Below, in pieces: positions 38,378 through 47,517 of a stretch of DNA of 64,000 nt. Source of the stretch: Paenibacillus artemisiicola (GTDB taxonomy: Bacteria; Bacillota; Bacilli; Paenibacillales; Paenibacillaceae); contig NZ_JAGGDJ010000001.1 in assembly GCF_017652985.1 (NCBI RefSeq), forward strand, positions 558,001-622,000, given 5' to 3'. The notes under the pieces were generated by a model. That model was not told the origin of the DNA, ran no database searches, and worked only from the letters and a program-made list of their open reading frames with translations. A program made the translations under genes and the position numbers. Each line of letters opens with the position of its first letter. Within the stretch, counting starts at the first letter, position 1.

Positions 38378-38647
38378 GATTTTATTACGGCCAGGCGCGA
38401 ATTGATTCTGAAGCTTATAACTTTTTCACAAAACCCGTATTTTATACATATATCTAACGTGCCGTGCTCCGAATTTCCGATTTTTACCCCAGATGCTCCG
38501 AATTTCCGATTTTTACCCCAGATTCACACACTTTTACCAATTTCCCCGATAGCCGTTTAGTTATTGAACGTTTCCCGTTACTTCAACAACTGTCTCTCTT
38601 AATGTGTGGCGGTAATTTACTTGCGTTGCGGTCCCCATGATACTGCA
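38378..38647. other. Non-coding stretch with degraded sequence
   Basis: Low-GC DNA with no intact gene. It contains a 29-bp direct repeat (38465-38522) and leads into the HAD-hydrolase remnant. It looks like a recombination scar between the metallophosphoesterase and the kinase operon. Confidence 0.5.
38465..38522. repeat. 29-bp direct repeat, two adjacent copies
   Basis: The unit starting TGCTCCGAATTTCCG and ending TTTTTACCCCAGA occurs at 38465-38493 and again at 38494-38522 without mismatch. Short adjacent repeats of this size resemble the multiple terminal repeats of IS21-like elements, but no transposase gene is present, so that origin is only a guess. Confidence 0.85.
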
Positions 38648-38802
38648 TGGATTTTGAAAGCCGATGCTCTGCGAATCGAAAATATCCTCAAAAATTCGTA
38701 CAGGCCTGACTGCTTCAATCGTTTTGTGTGGGTGATCCCGTTCGTAACAATAAACAAGCGATGGGTCTTCGATAAGCGCTGGCAGGCCTCTAAGGCAATG
38801 TT
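38648..38802 (-). pseudogene. Remnant of YjjG-like HAD hydrolase
   Basis: The minus strand directly after the kinase stop reads IALEACQRLSKTHRLFIVTNG and then THTKRLKQSGLYEF. A -1 shift in a T-run then gives FEDIFDSQSIGFQNP. These are consecutive blocks of the YjjG/HAD nucleotidase family (..LFIVTNG..; ..FF..IF.S...G.QKP). Only ~50 codons survive, without start, catalytic Asp motif I or C-terminus. A gene scrap left by a deletion that joined it to the kinase operon end. Confidence 0.65.
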
Positions 38803-38804
38803 TG

Positions 38805-40628
38805 TTAATCTACTTTGTTCAAATAAAAGTAAAAGACTACGCCGTTGGGCATATTGGCCGCCCCGTATTCCGCCTCGTGCAGCTCCAGAATATTTTTCGA
38901 AATCGCGAGTCCCAACCCCGACCCTCCTTCCGATCGTTCGCGTGAAGCGTCTCCGCGATAGAAGCGGTCCCATACTTTATCCAACTGCTCCTCGGGAATT
39001 CGCACACCGGTATTTTCGACGCGGACGGCGATCCGGCCCGTTTCTTCGCCTGCGGTCACGTTGATGGTCTCGCCTTCAGGCGTGTACCGAATGGCATTTG
39101 CAACAAAGTTGGTCACCACCTGCTCGATGCGAAGCCGGTTGCCCGCAGCCTTGACGGCGGCCAGCTGAAGTCGCAGACTCTGCCTTTTTCCCTCGATTTC
39201 CTCCTCGAACAGGTGACACACCTCTTCGATTACGGCGTCGACGCGGAATGTCTCCATCTCCATTCGATAAGTACCTGACTCGTACTTGGCAAGCTCCAGC
39301 ATCCCGACGATGAGCGCATCCATCTTATCCACTTCTTTTTCCATCGCCGCAAAATAGTAATCCTTTTTGTTTATCGCCACGCCATCCTTCAGAATCGAGA
39401 GACAGCTCTTCATTACGCTAAGGGGCGTCTTGAGCTCATGCGACACGCCGGATATAAATTCCTTGCGCGTATTCTCCAGCCGTCTCTCCTTCTCAATATC
39501 CGACTGAAGCTGCCGAATATGAGAATGCAGCGTCTGTGACAATTTGTTTATATTTCCGGACAAGTCGCCGATTTCGTCCTTCGATGTGACGGGGATCGAT
39601 TCCGAAAAGTCTAAGGCGGCCAGCTTCTTTGTCATCCGGTTGATCCGCAGCAGCGGCCTCGTTAAGCCGATCGCGTAGTACAAGGAAGCAAGCAGGACGA
39701 GGAGCATAACGAATGCAATCATATAGACATAGTAATTCTGAACCATCTCTACCGCTTCATTCACCGGCTGGAGAGAGGCCATAGCAAATAAATATCCGCT
39801 AGAGCCGTCCGCTTTGCGCAAAGGCTTGACAAACAGCTTGTAATGGACGTTGGCTTGCTCGTAATCTTGCGTCTCAAGCCGCGTGCTCGCACCGGTGTCG
39901 TTCAGAAGCAGATCCGTCTGAAATACGTTAATCCGATCGAGAAGTAACGGATTGGCATGGATCAAGCCTGAAGCGTCGTCGAGGTCCGACACTTGCGCCT
40001 TTACGATTTTCCCATACATATAGGTGAACGGATCATATAATTCTGCCTTGCTGCCGCTGAATTCCGGCGATTTCTGAAGCCGCCCCGAAACATGCTCATC
40101 CATTTTTCGTTTCAATAGAGGATTCGCAAACGTCGCGGCTTGAGCTCCATCGCCGCGATTCCCGGTTGTGATTGCCGCCGGAATCAAAGTCGGGCCTTTT
40201 GCAATGCCGTATATCCAAAAAGACTGTTGATCCTTTAGAAATTGCTTGAACGCGTTCTCCTCGTCCGACTTCACCAAATGATACAGCGGTACTTTGTAGG
40301 AAATGCTCCGATTATTGACATCAATGCCCGTTATCTGAAGGTAATAGTCGTCGGCTTGGATGAGATTTCCGTCTTGGTCCAGGTAAACCAACCAGGCATT
40401 GTGATCCCGGTAAAACTCCTGACCGTTCGATTGCATGTCATCCGCATCACTGCTGCCGCCTTCGTATTGTTCTTTGTAGCCTTCGAGGCTCTTCTCGATG
40501 TCCTTCACTTTCTGGCTGACGTAATAGGTTTTGAAAAATATCGTTTGCCCGACGTAAACGGACGCGAGAATGAGCGAACACAGCACGGAGGTCAACAGGA
40601 ACAGCTTCAGTACGAGACGACTCCTCAT
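38805..40628 (-). CDS. Sensor histidine kinase (HAMP type) with large extracytoplasmic domain
   Basis: A 607-aa membrane kinase. TM1 lies at ~8-28, an extracytoplasmic sensor of ~270 residues follows, then TM2 at ~300-322, HAMP, the H-box SGVSHELKTPL (His at ~397), N-box VTNFVANAIRYTPEG and G-box EGGSGLGLAISKNILE. The sensor has no recognised fold. It overlaps the response-regulator stop by 4 nt (ATGA). It closes the six-gene cassette, so the stimulus is probably the solute bound by the encoded binding protein or something sensed with the HlyD-like protein. Confidence 0.92.
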   Translation of the reverse strand: MRSRLVLKLFLLTSVLCSLILASVYVGQTIFFKTYYVSQKVKDIEKSLEGYKEQYEGGSSDADDMQSNGQEFYRDHNAWLVYLDQDGNLIQADDYYLQITGIDVNNRSISYKVPLYHLVKSDEENAFKQFLKDQQSFWIYGIAKGPTLIPAAITTGNRGDGAQAATFANPLLKRKMDEHVSGRLQKSPEFSGSKAELYDPFTYMYGKIVKAQVSDLDDASGLIHANPLLLDRINVFQTDLLLNDTGASTRLETQDYEQANVHYKLFVKPLRKADGSSGYLFAMASLQPVNEAVEMVQNYYVYMIAFVMLLVLLASLYYAIGLTRPLLRINRMTKKLAALDFSESIPVTSKDEIGDLSGNINKLSQTLHSHIRQLQSDIEKERRLENTRKEFISGVSHELKTPLSVMKSCLSILKDGVAINKKDYYFAAMEKEVDKMDALIVGMLELAKYESGTYRMEMETFRVDAVIEEVCHLFEEEIEGKRQSLRLQLAAVKAAGNRLRIEQVVTNFVANAIRYTPEGETINVTAGEETGRIAVRVENTGVRIPEEQLDKVWDRFYRGDASRERSEGGSGLGLAISKNILELHEAEYGAANMPNGVVFYFYLNKVD

Positions 40629-41314
40629 AAGTGGTTCTCGAATCTGTAGCCGGTTCGGACGATGGTTGTGATGAGCTTCGCTTTATCGCCCAGTTTTATT
40701 CTTAAATTCCGGATATGCGTGTTGATCGTACGGTCGTCGCCCGCATATTCGTAGCCCCAGATTTCATTGATCATCTGTTCTCTGGTGACCACGATGCCCT
40801 GATTCCGCATCAGACAGCTTAAGATCTCGAATTCCGTATGCGTGAGACTGACGGCGGCCCCGTCGTTCTCCACCGTGCGCGATGGAAAATGAATGCGGAT
40901 GCCATGACGGGTTAACGTATCGCCGCTCTCGGACGAGTTGCTTCGGCGCGAACGGCTGTCGAGAAGCCGCTTCGCTCTGGCGAGCAGAACCGCCGGACTA
41001 TACGGTTTCGTGACGTAATCGTCGGCGCCAAGCTCGAAGCCGAGCAGCGTATCGTCTTCGTCCACGCGTGCGGTCAGCATGATAATGGGAACGTCGGACG
41101 ATTTGCGGATACGCCGGCATACGGACCATCCGTCCAGCTTCGGAAGCATGATATCCAGTATGATCAGATCCGCATTCCCGCTGCCCATCCGCTGCAGCGC
41201 CTGCTCGCCGTCCGCGGCCTCAAGCACCTCATACCCTTCATTCTGAAAATAATCCTTGATGATCTCCCTCAGAATCGATTCATCCTCGACAACCAAAATC
41301 GTCCTGGCGTCCAT
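40625..41314 (-). CDS. OmpR-family response regulator
   Basis: A 229-aa regulator with a receiver domain (phospho-acceptor Asp in DLIILDIMLP at ~53, TKP lysine region YVTKPYSP) and a C-terminal winged helix (LTHTEFEILSCLM, then INTHIRNLRIKL). Translationally coupled to the kinase. The four CTTSAT repeats with 11-bp phase ahead of the operon are suitable binding sites for it. Confidence 0.93.
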   Translation of the reverse strand: MDARTILVVEDESILREIIKDYFQNEGYEVLEAADGEQALQRMGSGNADLIILDIMLPKLDGWSVCRRIRKSSDVPIIMLTARVDEDDTLLGFELGADDYVTKPYSPAVLLARAKRLLDSRSRRSNSSESGDTLTRHGIRIHFPSRTVENDGAAVSLTHTEFEILSCLMRNQGIVVTREQMINEIWGYEYAGDDRTINTHIRNLRIKLGDKAKLITTIVRTGYRFENHL

Positions 41315-41390
41315 ACGCAGCCCCTAACTGATGACCCTATTTTACAGTTCATCCTAACAAACTAACGTACAAAATGGAAACGCTGCCCGG

Positions 41391-42518
41391 TTAATAGCGA
41401 ACCTGAGTGCCGTCGCTAAGCGGCTCGCTGCTCTCCCGAATGACAGATTCGTCTTCGGACAGACTGTCGACAACCGCCGTACTCGATTCATACACGGCGG
41501 AAATGGTGACGGACACTTTTCTGGCGTAACGGGCATTTCCGAGAGGTCCCTTTCTATCGTCAATAACAAATACATAGGCTCCGTCCCGGTCTTTATGAAC
41601 CGCCTCGCTGGAGATGATCAATGCGTCTTCGTTCCCTTGCAGCTCGAGCTTGAGCTCGACCCGATCGCCTGCCCGAAGCGTTTTGTCATGCAGGCCGACG
41701 TGAAGTCGAACCGTCTCCGCATCCGCTTGATCGGGTTGAGCGGCTTCGGAATCAAACTCGCCGATTCCCAATAATGTTCCCTGCAAGGAACGGTTGATCT
41801 TGTCTTCGGCAATGACTTCCAAAGGATTGCCGATATTCAGCGCCGAAGCCATATGGACGGGAACCTGCAATTCGAATTGCAGCCCCTTCCCCAAATCGGC
41901 AATTCGAACATCCGCCTCTCCCGAGCCTGAGGGCATCCCTTCTACCGCGTGAACGGACTCTATAACTCCATCGAAAGGGGCCATCAGCTCGCGCTGCTCC
42001 GCAAGCCGGCTTTCCAATCTTTGAATCCGCCTCTCCTGCGCAGCGATATCCGTCTTTGCGCTTTCCAAGGCGGTTCGGGCGGCGCTCTGCGCAGCCGGGT
42101 CCGCAACGTTAGCGGCTTCGATATAGGCGCGCTGCAAACTTTCGATCGGCAGCTGCAGCTTTTTCAGCGTATCCCGTTCCGAATCGAGCTGATCCACCGT
42201 ATCGTCGTTCTTATAAAGGATAAGAGGCTGCCCCTTCTTCACCTCCTCCCCTTCCTTGACCAGCACCTGTTGGACCTTGCCGCCCTCCGGATTCGATAAA
42301 TCCAGCTCTGAAACGAATGTCAAAGCGGCGCTCCCATTAAATTCGGGATTCAACGTGCCAGCGCTTGGCCTTTCGACCGTAACCTTGGGCAGTGTCAGCG
42401 AATACAGCGTATTGCTGAATAAAGTAAGCACGATAAGCAAACCGGACAACAGGCCGGCAATCCATCGAATGATTCGCTTCCGGCTTGCGGAAGGGTCGGT
42501 TTGGACGGACGGTATCAT
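41391..42518 (-). CDS. HlyD/RND-adaptor-like membrane fusion protein
   Basis: A 375-aa protein with one N-terminal membrane helix (~18-40), a biotinyl-lipoyl-like half-motif (GKVQQVLVKEGEEVKKGQPL), a ~80-residue coiled-coil hairpin (LKKLQLPIESLQ to RIQRLESRLAEQ), the second lipoyl half (MAPFDGVIESVHAVEGM) and beta-barrel domains. Such adaptors normally join an RND or MacB-type exporter; none is encoded here. It lies between sugar-type permeases and a two-component system in one operon (22- and 76-nt gaps), an unusual association. Confidence 0.85.
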   Translation of the reverse strand: MIPSVQTDPSASRKRIIRWIAGLLSGLLIVLTLFSNTLYSLTLPKVTVERPSAGTLNPEFNGSAALTFVSELDLSNPEGGKVQQVLVKEGEEVKKGQPLILYKNDDTVDQLDSERDTLKKLQLPIESLQRAYIEAANVADPAAQSAARTALESAKTDIAAQERRIQRLESRLAEQRELMAPFDGVIESVHAVEGMPSGSGEADVRIADLGKGLQFELQVPVHMASALNIGNPLEVIAEDKINRSLQGTLLGIGEFDSEAAQPDQADAETVRLHVGLHDKTLRAGDRVELKLELQGNEDALIISSEAVHKDRDGAYVFVIDDRKGPLGNARYARKVSVTISAVYESSTAVVDSLSEDESVIRESSEPLSDGTQVRY

Positions 42519-42539
42519 ATCATCACTCCCGAAATTGAG

Positions 42540-43418
42540 CTACCCTTTGATTCCCGAATGCTGAATCCCTTCGATCAGGTAAGTCTCGGCATACAGAAAC
42601 AGCAGCACGGCCGGGCACATGTACAGAACCGAAGCGGCAAACACAACCTCCGGTTCTTGTTGATGAATCTGGAGCAAATAAAGGGACAGCGGTTGCTTGA
42701 ACGGATCCTCGAGAAAGATGAGCGGCTGCTCGACCATATTCCAATAATCGACGAACAGCAGGACGGATAGCGCGGCCAGACCAGGCTTGACCAGCGGAAG
42801 AATAACCCGGGCGAAAATGACGGCATGCCCCGCACCGTCCATCTTGGCGGCCTCCGTGTACGCGCCTGGAATATGAATCATGTATTGACGAATCATAAAT
42901 ACGCCGAATGCGCCGAATATCCCCGGTAAGATAATCGCTGAAGGCGTATTAAACAATTTCAGCCGATCGATGATGATATAGTTGGGAACGAGCGTAACCT
43001 GAAAGGGCATCAGCATCGTCATCAGAAAGACCAGGAACAACGCTTCGCGTCCCTTGAATCGAAGTTTGGCAAATGCATATGCCGCCAGCGAAGCCACCGC
43101 CGTCTGTCCCGCGACGATCGGCGCGACGAGCAGCGCCGAATTCCAGAACATCTGCAGAAACCTTGGCGTTGAAATCAACAGCTTCCTGTATTGGGCGAAG
43201 CTTACCCAATCCGGAATCAGCTTCAAATTGACGAAGGATTCGCCTTGCCTCGATGCGACATCCGTCATTTTGCCGAGCAGTCCGTAATTAAAGACGAATT
43301 CGCTTTCGGTCATGAGGGAATTGGTGATCGTAAGCGCAATCGGAATGAGCATGATTCCCGCGGCCGCCGCTATTGCGGCAAACAGCGCGATTTTGGGAAG
43401 CGTTCGAATTGTCTGCAT
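42540..43418 (-). CDS. Carbohydrate ABC transporter permease (MalG/UgpE-like)
   Basis: A 292-aa permease with six helices and the EAA loop EAAKMDGAGHAVIFARVILPL. ATG at 43418 follows GGAGG; an upstream in-frame start at 43463 would overlap the preceding gene more. It pairs with the next permease and the lipoprotein of the cassette. No ATPase gene is present, as often in this family, where a shared MsmK-like ATPase serves several importers. Confidence 0.9.
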   Translation of the reverse strand: MQTIRTLPKIALFAAIAAAAGIMLIPIALTITNSLMTESEFVFNYGLLGKMTDVASRQGESFVNLKLIPDWVSFAQYRKLLISTPRFLQMFWNSALLVAPIVAGQTAVASLAAYAFAKLRFKGREALFLVFLMTMLMPFQVTLVPNYIIIDRLKLFNTPSAIILPGIFGAFGVFMIRQYMIHIPGAYTEAAKMDGAGHAVIFARVILPLVKPGLAALSVLLFVDYWNMVEQPLIFLEDPFKQPLSLYLLQIHQQEPEVVFAASVLYMCPAVLLFLYAETYLIEGIQHSGIKG

Positions 43419-43431
43419 ATGTCCTCCACGG

Positions 43432-44313
43432 TTACTCCAAATTTTCCTGAAACCGCCGTTCAACCGTCAACAAGCCGGTTGCCAGGACGACAATAAAACC
43501 GACCATGAGCGCAGCCGCGGCCGTCAGCTTTTGAACGTCCAGCGAGAAAAACATATTATTCATGTAATGCTGCATCATATAGATGCGGTCATACGGATAA
43601 TCCCCGGCAAGCATGTACGTTTCCCGAAATACCTTGAACGAGTTGACGATTGAAATCAGAATGACAAATACAATCGTCGGGATCAGGTAAACGATCGTCA
43701 CGCCCAGCAGCTGACGGAGTCTGCCCGCCCCTTCAATCCGGGCCGTTTCGTAGTAGCTTTGCGGAATCGACTGGAGACCGGCAAGAAACAAAATCATATT
43801 ATAGCCTAGATTCTTCCAGATGTAGATGGCAATCAATACAGTTATGGACCCATTCGAATTCAGCCAGTCGACTCGCGAGAGTCCGACGCTGTGCAGCAGC
43901 GCGTTCAAGGCGCCGTTCCAATCGATGAAGATTTGCCAAATCATGACGATGGAAGCAACCGGGACGACCAACGGCAAAACAAAGGCGGTCTGCAGCCCGT
44001 TTTTCAGCCATAGCCGCCGATTGAGGATAAGCGCCAGTATCAGCGACAACGCAATGAGAATGGGAACGCCGATGCCGGTGAAGAGCATTGAATTGAAGGC
44101 CGCTTGACGGAAGGAGCTGCCGGACAACAGCTCCCTGTAATTAGCGAACCCGACGAACGAACCGCCATGCACCTTGTCGGTAAACGAATAATAGACGCCC
44201 ATGGCAAACGGGACCATATAGAATAGCGAGAAGCCCGACATACTAGGCGCCAGAAACAGGACGGCGGCCGCTCCGTCTTTTCTTAGCCAGGGGGGAAGCT
44301 TAAACCTATTCAT
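43432..44313 (-). CDS. Carbohydrate ABC transporter permease (MalF/UgpA-like)
   Basis: A 293-aa permease with six helices; the EAA-type loop is ETARIEGAGRLRQLLGVTIVYL. Its start overlaps the end of the binding-protein gene by 8 nt, so the two are coupled. Forms the membrane channel with the following permease. Confidence 0.9.
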   Translation of the reverse strand: MNRFKLPPWLRKDGAAAVLFLAPSMSGFSLFYMVPFAMGVYYSFTDKVHGGSFVGFANYRELLSGSSFRQAAFNSMLFTGIGVPILIALSLILALILNRRLWLKNGLQTAFVLPLVVPVASIVMIWQIFIDWNGALNALLHSVGLSRVDWLNSNGSITVLIAIYIWKNLGYNMILFLAGLQSIPQSYYETARIEGAGRLRQLLGVTIVYLIPTIVFVILISIVNSFKVFRETYMLAGDYPYDRIYMMQHYMNNMFFSLDVQKLTAAAALMVGFIVVLATGLLTVERRFQENLE

Positions 44314-45706
44314 TGAGGTAGGTCGTCGCTTTATTCTGAATGATGCGGGCTACAGCCTCCGCCGACTTCTGTCCACTGAAGAAGGCAGGCGATTCGTCCC
44401 ATATGAGAATCTCGATTTCGTAGGGGAGCGTCGATTTCCGGTTGCTTGCTTTGGAAATAAAGTCCGTTAATATGCGGAGTTCCTCCTGATCGGCTTTGCC
44501 CTCCTGCACATACTCAGCCTGCTGAGCCGCGAACACGGTCTTGGATATCGGGAATGTATTGTACACGGAAAGACTCCCGTCCTGCTTCTGATTCGAATGG
44601 CCTGCTCCCCCGGACATCAAGAATTTGAGGAAGTCCCACGCTTCCGGCTTGACGGAGGAATTTGCATTGATAGCAATGTTGGCGATCGGAGAAAAATACC
44701 CGCCTTCCTGCTGCCCTTCGGCTTTGGGAGCCTCATAGAGCGCCGGATTTTCGAACTTGCTCTCAGCAGCCCTGTCCATAAAATCTCGGAAGGAATAAAT
44801 ATCCGTCTGCATGAAATAGACATGCCCGTAATTGCTAAAATCGAAGGTAACGGCCTTGTCCTTTTCCAATTGCTTAATTTGATTCAGCATTCCGGTAAAG
44901 CGGTCGGAATCGAAGTAGGCTTTCCGGTTGACCCGATCTACGAATTGGGAGTACGCCGAGGTTACCAGCGCATACAAAAAGTTGCTTTCCTGCTTCTCGG
45001 CGTACGCGTATTTGTATCTGCCCGTCATCGGCAACCGCTTGGCGGCCGCTGCAAATTGATCCCAGGTCCAATTGCCGTCCTCAATTTTCACGCCAGAACG
45101 TTCCAGGTCGTTTTGATCCGCCAGCAGCGCGGACACATAGAAGGATAGCGGCATTGCATATACGCTGCCGTCGCTCTCTTTCATGTTGTCGATAATGTTC
45201 TCTAAATAATTTTCCTTTTGGAAGGAGGTGTCGCCGTCCATCATTTCGCTCAGGTTGGCCAGCAGATGCTTGCCGATGAAGCTGTCGGCCGGCAAATCGT
45301 CCATCATAATCATATCGGCCCCTTTGCCGCTCAGGAATTCGGCCGCCGTCTTCGTCCTGAATTTTTCCACCAGCAATCCGGATGGATCGAACTCCTTCGT
45401 TACATAATTCAGATCGATGGTGATGTTCGGATGGGCCTTCTCGTAGGCCTTTTTCGCGTCCTCATAATAGGGATCGTAGCTGTACATGGAGAAAACGATG
45501 GTGCTTTTTTTATCGGGATCGGGGGCGGGCATCGGCGAAGGGGCGGCGGTCGAATCGTTCTTTGACGGGCCGCTCGTGCCCGATTGAGGGAAATTCGCCG
45601 CGCTCCCTGTGCTCGGCGAAGAATTCGGCGTCGAGCCGCCCTTGCTGCAAGCGGCGGCTAGAAGCGCGAGTACGATCCATACAATGATCAGGCTGCCTTT
45701 TTTCAA
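44306..45706 (-). CDS. Extracellular solute-binding lipoprotein (family 1)
   Basis: A 466-aa lipoprotein with lipobox LAAAC (Cys20), a Ser/Pro/Gly-rich linker and a family 1 sugar-binding fold (TIVFSMYSYDPYYEDAKKAY; PNITIDLNYV). It delivers a carbohydrate or similar solute to the two permeases. First gene of the six-gene cassette. The phased repeats at 45761-45799 lie ~55-95 bp upstream. Confidence 0.9.
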   Translation of the reverse strand: MKKGSLIIVWIVLALLAAACSKGGSTPNSSPSTGSAANFPQSGTSGPSKNDSTAAPSPMPAPDPDKKSTIVFSMYSYDPYYEDAKKAYEKAHPNITIDLNYVTKEFDPSGLLVEKFRTKTAAEFLSGKGADMIMMDDLPADSFIGKHLLANLSEMMDGDTSFQKENYLENIIDNMKESDGSVYAMPLSFYVSALLADQNDLERSGVKIEDGNWTWDQFAAAAKRLPMTGRYKYAYAEKQESNFLYALVTSAYSQFVDRVNRKAYFDSDRFTGMLNQIKQLEKDKAVTFDFSNYGHVYFMQTDIYSFRDFMDRAAESKFENPALYEAPKAEGQQEGGYFSPIANIAINANSSVKPEAWDFLKFLMSGGAGHSNQKQDGSLSVYNTFPISKTVFAAQQAEYVQEGKADQEELRILTDFISKASNRKSTLPYEIEILIWDESPAFFSGQKSAEAVARIIQNKATTYLNE

Positions 45707-45760
45707 CGATCTTCATCCTCTCTGGTAAACCGGGTATTACGGCCAGTTTAATCGAGACGG

Positions 45761-45799
45761 ATCAAGAAGGAATGAAGCGGACATCAAGACGAAATGAAG
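45761..45799 (-). promoter_or_regulatory. Four 11-bp-phased CTTSAT repeats
   Basis: On the minus strand CTTCAT, CTTGAT, CTTCAT and CTTGAT end at 45794, 45783, 45772 and 45761, exactly 11 bp apart. The sequence between them is partly conserved in a 22-bp period. This is the layout of two tandem OmpR-family dimer sites placed upstream of the cassette that encodes such a regulator. Confidence 0.65.
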
Positions 45800-45874
45800 A
45801 TTGGAGCAGGCTGCCCAATCATCGCCGGTAGCGAGCGCTCCTTTTCTTCCCTCATACTTCACGCCCCAAGATAG

Positions 45875-45916
45875 TGACGGTTCCCGGAGCACGAGTATCC
45901 CGGGAACCGTCATTTT
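45875..45916. terminator. Strong hairpin downstream of nitroreductase gene
   Basis: TGACGGTTCCCGG (45875-45887) and CCGGGAACCGTCA (45900-45912) form a perfect 13-bp stem. TTTT follows on the plus strand; the minus strand, where the upstream gene is read, has no T-run. Confidence 0.6.
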
Positions 45917-46015
45917 CGGTCCGCCCGAGCGGATGATTCATCATTTCGCGGGGTAAGCTAATTCAACGCATATAAGCATAGCATGATGCGCAAAAGGCGC
46001 AGCCACTCCCGGCGT

Positions 46016-46657
46016 TTACTCGCCAAACCCGTTCCAGAAGGCAACGTCTTCCACCGGGAGACGCACAGTCTGGTGCGCAGGTTCGAGCGCCTTGCCGACC
46101 GCAATCAGCATAACGTCAGTGTACCGGTCCGGAATAGCGAACGCTTCTTTAAGTTTCTGAGCGTCATATCCACCCATCGGTACCGTGTCGTAGCCGTGAG
46201 CTTTGGCAACAAGCATAAACTGCATAGCGGCAAGCGAGGTATCAATTAAGAATGAGCTTTTAATATCATCGGGGCTTAAATTCTCATAATACTTGCCCAG
46301 GTTTGCCACGAGCGTACTTTTAATCTCAGCCGTCATATATCCAGCCTCGACCGCTTGACTATAAACTTTATCAACTTCTTTATAGGCCTCGAGATCCGCC
46401 AGAACAACGATCATCGCGGCAGAGGTTGCCGTCTGCTCTTGGTTAAACGCAACCGGGAGCAGTTTCTCCTTCAGTTCCCGATCGCTAATAACAAGAAACC
46501 TCCATGGCTGCACATTCGCTGTCGATGGGGCGAGAACCGCCTCCGAGAGCATCTCGCTTAGTTCCTGCCGGGAAATCTTGACGTTCGGATCGTATTTGCG
46601 TACCGCGTGGCGTTCACGAATGACGGTAAAAAAATCTATTTCCTTTAATACGTTCAT
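46016..46657 (-). CDS. Nitroreductase-family FMN oxidoreductase
   Basis: A 213-aa FMN enzyme with the FMN-phosphate motif RHAVRKYDPNVKIS (residues ~13-26), the APSTANVQPWRFLVI loop and a GKALEP end. Such enzymes reduce nitro compounds or quinones with NAD(P)H. ATG at 46657 follows GGGAGG. It lies 98 bp after the broken frnE gene and was probably in the same TetR-controlled operon; neighbours suggest electrophile or quinone stress. Confidence 0.9.
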   Translation of the reverse strand: MNVLKEIDFFTVIRERHAVRKYDPNVKISRQELSEMLSEAVLAPSTANVQPWRFLVISDRELKEKLLPVAFNQEQTATSAAMIVVLADLEAYKEVDKVYSQAVEAGYMTAEIKSTLVANLGKYYENLSPDDIKSSFLIDTSLAAMQFMLVAKAHGYDTVPMGGYDAQKLKEAFAIPDRYTDVMLIAVGKALEPAHQTVRLPVEDVAFWNGFGE

Positions 46658-46755
46658 TTGGTTATGCCTCCCATTGATGAATTGTCCATTGCGAAGTTGC
46701 TTTGAGCCTGCTGAACGCAAAATCCTGCGATCATATTTCTGTTCCACGATTCAAG

Positions 46756-47444
46756 TTAAATCTTGCAAACTCCGTCCCCGCAGAGACCGCCCTCGGAATC
46801 GCCATCCGAAACAGGGGCAATGATCTGCAAAGGATGTTCTTCTCTCCACACTTGTTCTAACATATCCAAGAACGCACTGCTCGTCCTTACCCCGGATATC
46901 GCATACTTATCATTGATGACATAGAACGGTGTACCTGTGATCCCTAGCTGGGACCCATATTGCCGTTCATTCTTTACCGTATCCTTATACTTATCGCTGG
47001 ATAGCATATCGAGAACTTCTTTTGCATCAAGATTACTCTCGCCCGCAAGCCTAGCAAGCGTTTCGTGATCGCCGATATCCAGCGAATCGGTAAGATAGGC
47101 TTTATAAACCCGAGCCATCCACTCTCCTGCTTTGCCTTGTTCTTGCGCATAAACGGCCACGCGAAGAGCATCCGAAGTATTCGATGGAATCAATGTATCA
47201 AGATTATAGTCGAGGCCAATGTCCTTCGCCATTTTGACCACTGGTTTATTTCCGTCCCTCACGTAATCGATGGACATTCCGCCGCCATGAATTTCGGCCG
47301 TCCAGGCATAATAATCTTGGCCGGTATTGCTCGGAGCATTAGGGAATAGCTGAAACGGTCTATATGTTCAAGGGCTGTATCCAAATTCGTTTTTCCAATA
47401 TAACACAATGGACACATAACATCGGACCAGACCTCAATTTTCAT
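46756..47444 (-). pseudogene. Broken frnE-like DsbA-family oxidoreductase
   Basis: The 5' part (from ATG at 47444) reads MKIEVWSDVMCPLCYIGK with the CPLC active site, then LDTALE. The frame then shifts near 47358-47370, and YRPFQLFPNAPSNTGQDYY continues in another frame to the C-terminal GGLCGDGVCKI. Compared with FrnE about ten codons between the two blocks are missing, so a ~30-nt deletion caused the shift rather than a single miscalled base. The encoded thiol-disulfide isomerase is probably inactive. Divergent from the truncated tetR. Confidence 0.82.
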
Positions 47445-47517
47445 GTTCTCTTCGCCTCTTTCTCCTTATTTGCATAGCTATGTTTCTCTCTATGCATAAA
47501 TATTTTTTGATAGATAG

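Larger units (their letters stand above)
45707..46015. other. Promoter region of the six-gene cassette and hairpin
   Basis: Holds the regulator repeats (45761-45799) and the hairpin at 45875-45916; no gene was recognised. A possible minus-strand -10 (TAATAC, 45739-45734) lies 21 bp from the last repeat; no -35 consensus is seen, as expected for an activated promoter. Confidence 0.5.

Noticed and set aside
38465..38522. 29-bp repeats considered as a CRISPR remnant
   Set aside because: The two units are directly adjacent with no spacer, and no cas gene is present.
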